NCBI RefSeq assembly: GCF_014218295.1
Contig: NZ_AP023287.1
Location: forward strand, 1,302,001-1,366,000
DNA from: Mycolicibacterium litorale
GTDB lineage: Bacteria > Actinomycetota > Actinomycetes > Mycobacteriales > Mycobacteriaceae
Direction of reading: 5' to 3'
Length of the DNA stretch: 64,000 bases
Part shown: positions 63,401 to 64,000 of the stretch, one piece after another
How the letters are laid out: every line of letters starts with the position of its first letter
Numbering within the stretch: position 1 is the first letter of the stretch
Position numbers and translations under genes: made by a program
Notes under the pieces: generated by a model
The model's input: only the letters and a program-made list of their open reading frames with translations
The model's database searches: none
What the model was told of the DNA's origin: nothing

Positions 63401-64000
63401 CGACGGTGACGTCGGCGGCGTGCGGGGTGGTCATGTCGGCGGTGGTGATCAGCAGCACCGTCGCGCCGTCGTCCTTGGCCGCGGCCACCGCCTCGGCCAA
63501 CGCATCGTCGGGCGATTCGCCGACCGGGTGAAGGTGGTCGAAACCCTGTGCCAGCGAACGCAATCCGTCATCGGCGATGGAGACGATGCGTGGTCTGGTG
63601 CGACGCGCCTCCGCCACCACCGCCGCGGCGTACGGATCGCGCACGTGGCTGACCAGGACCTCGCCGTCCTCGCCGGCGCCCGGCACGTCGGCCATGGGGT
63701 GCCAGCCCGTGGTCAGCGTGCCGTCGGCCAGCGCCTTGCGGGCGGCCTGCCAGGCCCGGCTGCGGTGCGAGTTGGTCAGACCGCGCACGCGGCTGACCAT
63801 CACCTCGTCGGTGTGCAGGGCCCTCGGGTCGATCACCACGGTGTCGATGCGGTCGAGGGTGCGCAGCGCGCGCGGATGCAGGACGAGCCCGCCGTGGCGG
63901 TCGGCGAATCCGCGGCTCAGCGCACAGGCGAATGCCTCGCGTGTGGTGCGCAGCGCCTTCGGGGCGGCGACGACGGCCGCCTCACCCGCGGTCCCGAGAT
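60492..64000 (-). CDS. ctpI: P-type ATPase, CtpI-like (5' end outside the window)
   Basis: This very large cation-transporting ATPase is open to the right edge; more than 1165 residues are visible. It has actuator motif ESSLTGESLPVPKD, transmembrane motif AAVPEGLPLVATLAQL (PEGL, as in P2-type pumps), phosphorylation site CFDKTGTLSENRL (Asp at about 62142-62144), and hinge VTAMVGDGANDAAAIRAASVGIGV. The last transmembrane block (ISSLLTGRSVLNARQMLLVNMLTDALPAAALAV) fits P2-type. The long N-terminal part before the actuator domain (at least 350 residues) is what sets CtpI apart from other mycobacterial pumps. The transported ion is not known. It is followed by the small VEWP membrane protein. Confidence 0.88.
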   Translation of the reverse strand, partial: LGTAGEAAVVAAPKALRTTREAFACALSRGFADRHGGLVLHPRALRTLDRIDTVVIDPRALHTDEVMVSRVRGLTNSHRSRAWQAARKALADGTLTTGWHPMADVPGAGEDGEVLVSHVRDPYAAAVVAEARRTRPRIVSIADDGLRSLAQGFDHLHPVGESPDDALAEAVAAAKDDGATVLLITTADMTTPHAADVTVGVLREGRPPPWSADLLVDDLTGAWRVLHALPAARAASEKGVELSLSSSAVGALMLIPGVPGRGPASVQAGAMAGLLSGFSAGRRVFGDPLPSAEPGHDWHALPADEVAHLLPQRERSADDGSERSLIPEPVVAVWDYVRDFVGEVRANLADPLTPILVTGAMASALLGSPLDAALVGGVLLGNAALSAEQQLHAERILRRLLAVQDPPARRRLGADAADGEEEVAAKRLRPGDVIEVRSGEVVPADVRLTEALNVEVDESSLTGESLPVPKDTDPAPGAPLAERSCMLYAGSTVVAGSGVGIVTAVGSSSEMQRAMAMAPSKSREIGLQAQLRRITGRALPWSLGGGALVGVLSVLRRTPLRESAASAVGVMVAAVPEGLPLVATLAQLAAARRLSGESVLIRNPHSVEALARVQVVCFDKTGTLSENRLQVKALRPIEGYTEADVLAKAASTIVVRNGQRTEHATDDAILRAAGGDDPDAGTREPDAVLPFQSGRPYAAALTGNRLTIKGAPERISAALADDLTADGAALSGLLDEMTAQGLRVLAVAECDVSDDDARVAAGDPDRLEQLCACNLRPVGVVGLADTLRPSAGDLLRALDDKGIGVRLITGDHPVTASVVAGDLGLDVTPDQVVTGDEWENMSADERATAVAECTVFARMTPEHKIDVVQALEHSGVVTAMVGDGANDAAAIRAASVGIGVAAAGSDPARTAADVMLLDGRIEALLDAIDEGNQLWRRVQSAVSVLLGGNAGEVCFALISSLLTGRSVLNARQMLLVNMLTDALPAAALAVSPQSDTAEADRDESVMWQSIAIRGAATTTGATAAWLMASVTGTPRRAATAALIGLVSTQMLQTLLDSHAPLVVATNIGTFAAMIGIISTPAVSQVFGCTPVGPFAWAQAFLAAAGATAISALAPALLARLTGVGSVVDDDHDTGADEDGVDLAQRRGEDADGATEERVLATVSDQAVE

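Overview
The window is high-GC chromosomal DNA from a fast-growing mycobacterium (Mycolicibacterium type). Gene content and order follow, in rearranged form, the Mycobacterium tuberculosis block Rv3290c-Rv3342 (metX/metY, icd, trpS, dacB1, sigJ, the second sdh operon, cdd-deoA-add, upp, pmmB, deoD, amiB1/amiA1, lpdA, glpD2, nei, lhr, pcd, lrpA). The leader of metY is a 119-nt SAM-IV riboswitch that, from memory, is almost identical to the published Mycobacterium sp. MCS RNA, so a relative of that strain is likely. I see no insertion sequence, prophage, tRNA, rRNA or CRISPR array. This is mostly core chromosome with a few accessory pieces. Rv numbers and family comparisons are from memory; no search was run.

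Layout. 1-8 kb: the 3' end of NAD-glutamate dehydrogenase, then a leftward methionine operon (metY-metX-methyltransferase) under a SAM-IV riboswitch, icd2, an alpha/beta hydrolase and xthA. 8-13 kb: trpS, a YihY/BrkB membrane protein, an SMR guanidinium exporter under a guanidine-III riboswitch, a nitronate monooxygenase-like enzyme and a DacB-type carboxypeptidase. 13-17.5 kb: a lactonase-like propeller, then a putrescine-type catabolic locus (Lrp/AsnC regulator and aminotransferase, divergent from aminobutyraldehyde dehydrogenase). 17.5-22.3 kb: small secreted proteins, an acyltransferase, the ECF41 sigma factor SigJ with its carboxymuconolactone decarboxylase partner, and an AI-2E family permease. 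22.3-25.8 kb: sdhCDAB. 26-29.4 kb: nucleoside salvage operon cdd-deoA-add-marR. 29.4-33.3 kb: an SDR, a conserved hypothetical, and a three-gene type VII-secretion-like cassette (EspC-like, WXG/NlpC-P60 hydrolase, YbaB/EspL-like). 33.3-38.1 kb: upp, a PGM/PMM-family mutase with its MarR regulator, an AbrB-family membrane protein, and deoD. 38.1-42 kb: a 33-bp x 6 tandem repeat in the deoD/amiB1 intergenic region, two M20 amidohydrolases and a DUF4032 kinase-like protein flanked by inverted repeats. 42-50 kb: a GGCT-like protein, lpdA-glpD2-pseudouridine synthase-MOSC (coupled operon, the last gene fused in frame to a secreted Pro-rich protein), SDR, enoyl-CoA hydratase and an MTB12-like antigen. 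50-56 kb: nei and lhr DNA repair genes and an SDR. 56-64 kb: a small membrane protein, a glycosyltransferase, pcd divergent from lrpA, and a second small membrane protein downstream of a truncated CtpI-like P-type ATPase.

How the genes work together. Salvage genes dominate the middle. Cdd, DeoA, Add, DeoD and Upp interconvert nucleosides and bases and release (deoxy)ribose-1-phosphate, and the nearby hexose/pentose mutase could feed that sugar into central metabolism. Regulation is unusually visible: two riboswitches, one sigma-factor promoter, and several palindromic operator candidates. There are also several kinds of dispersed palindromes and promoter-region tandem repeats that genes alone do not explain.
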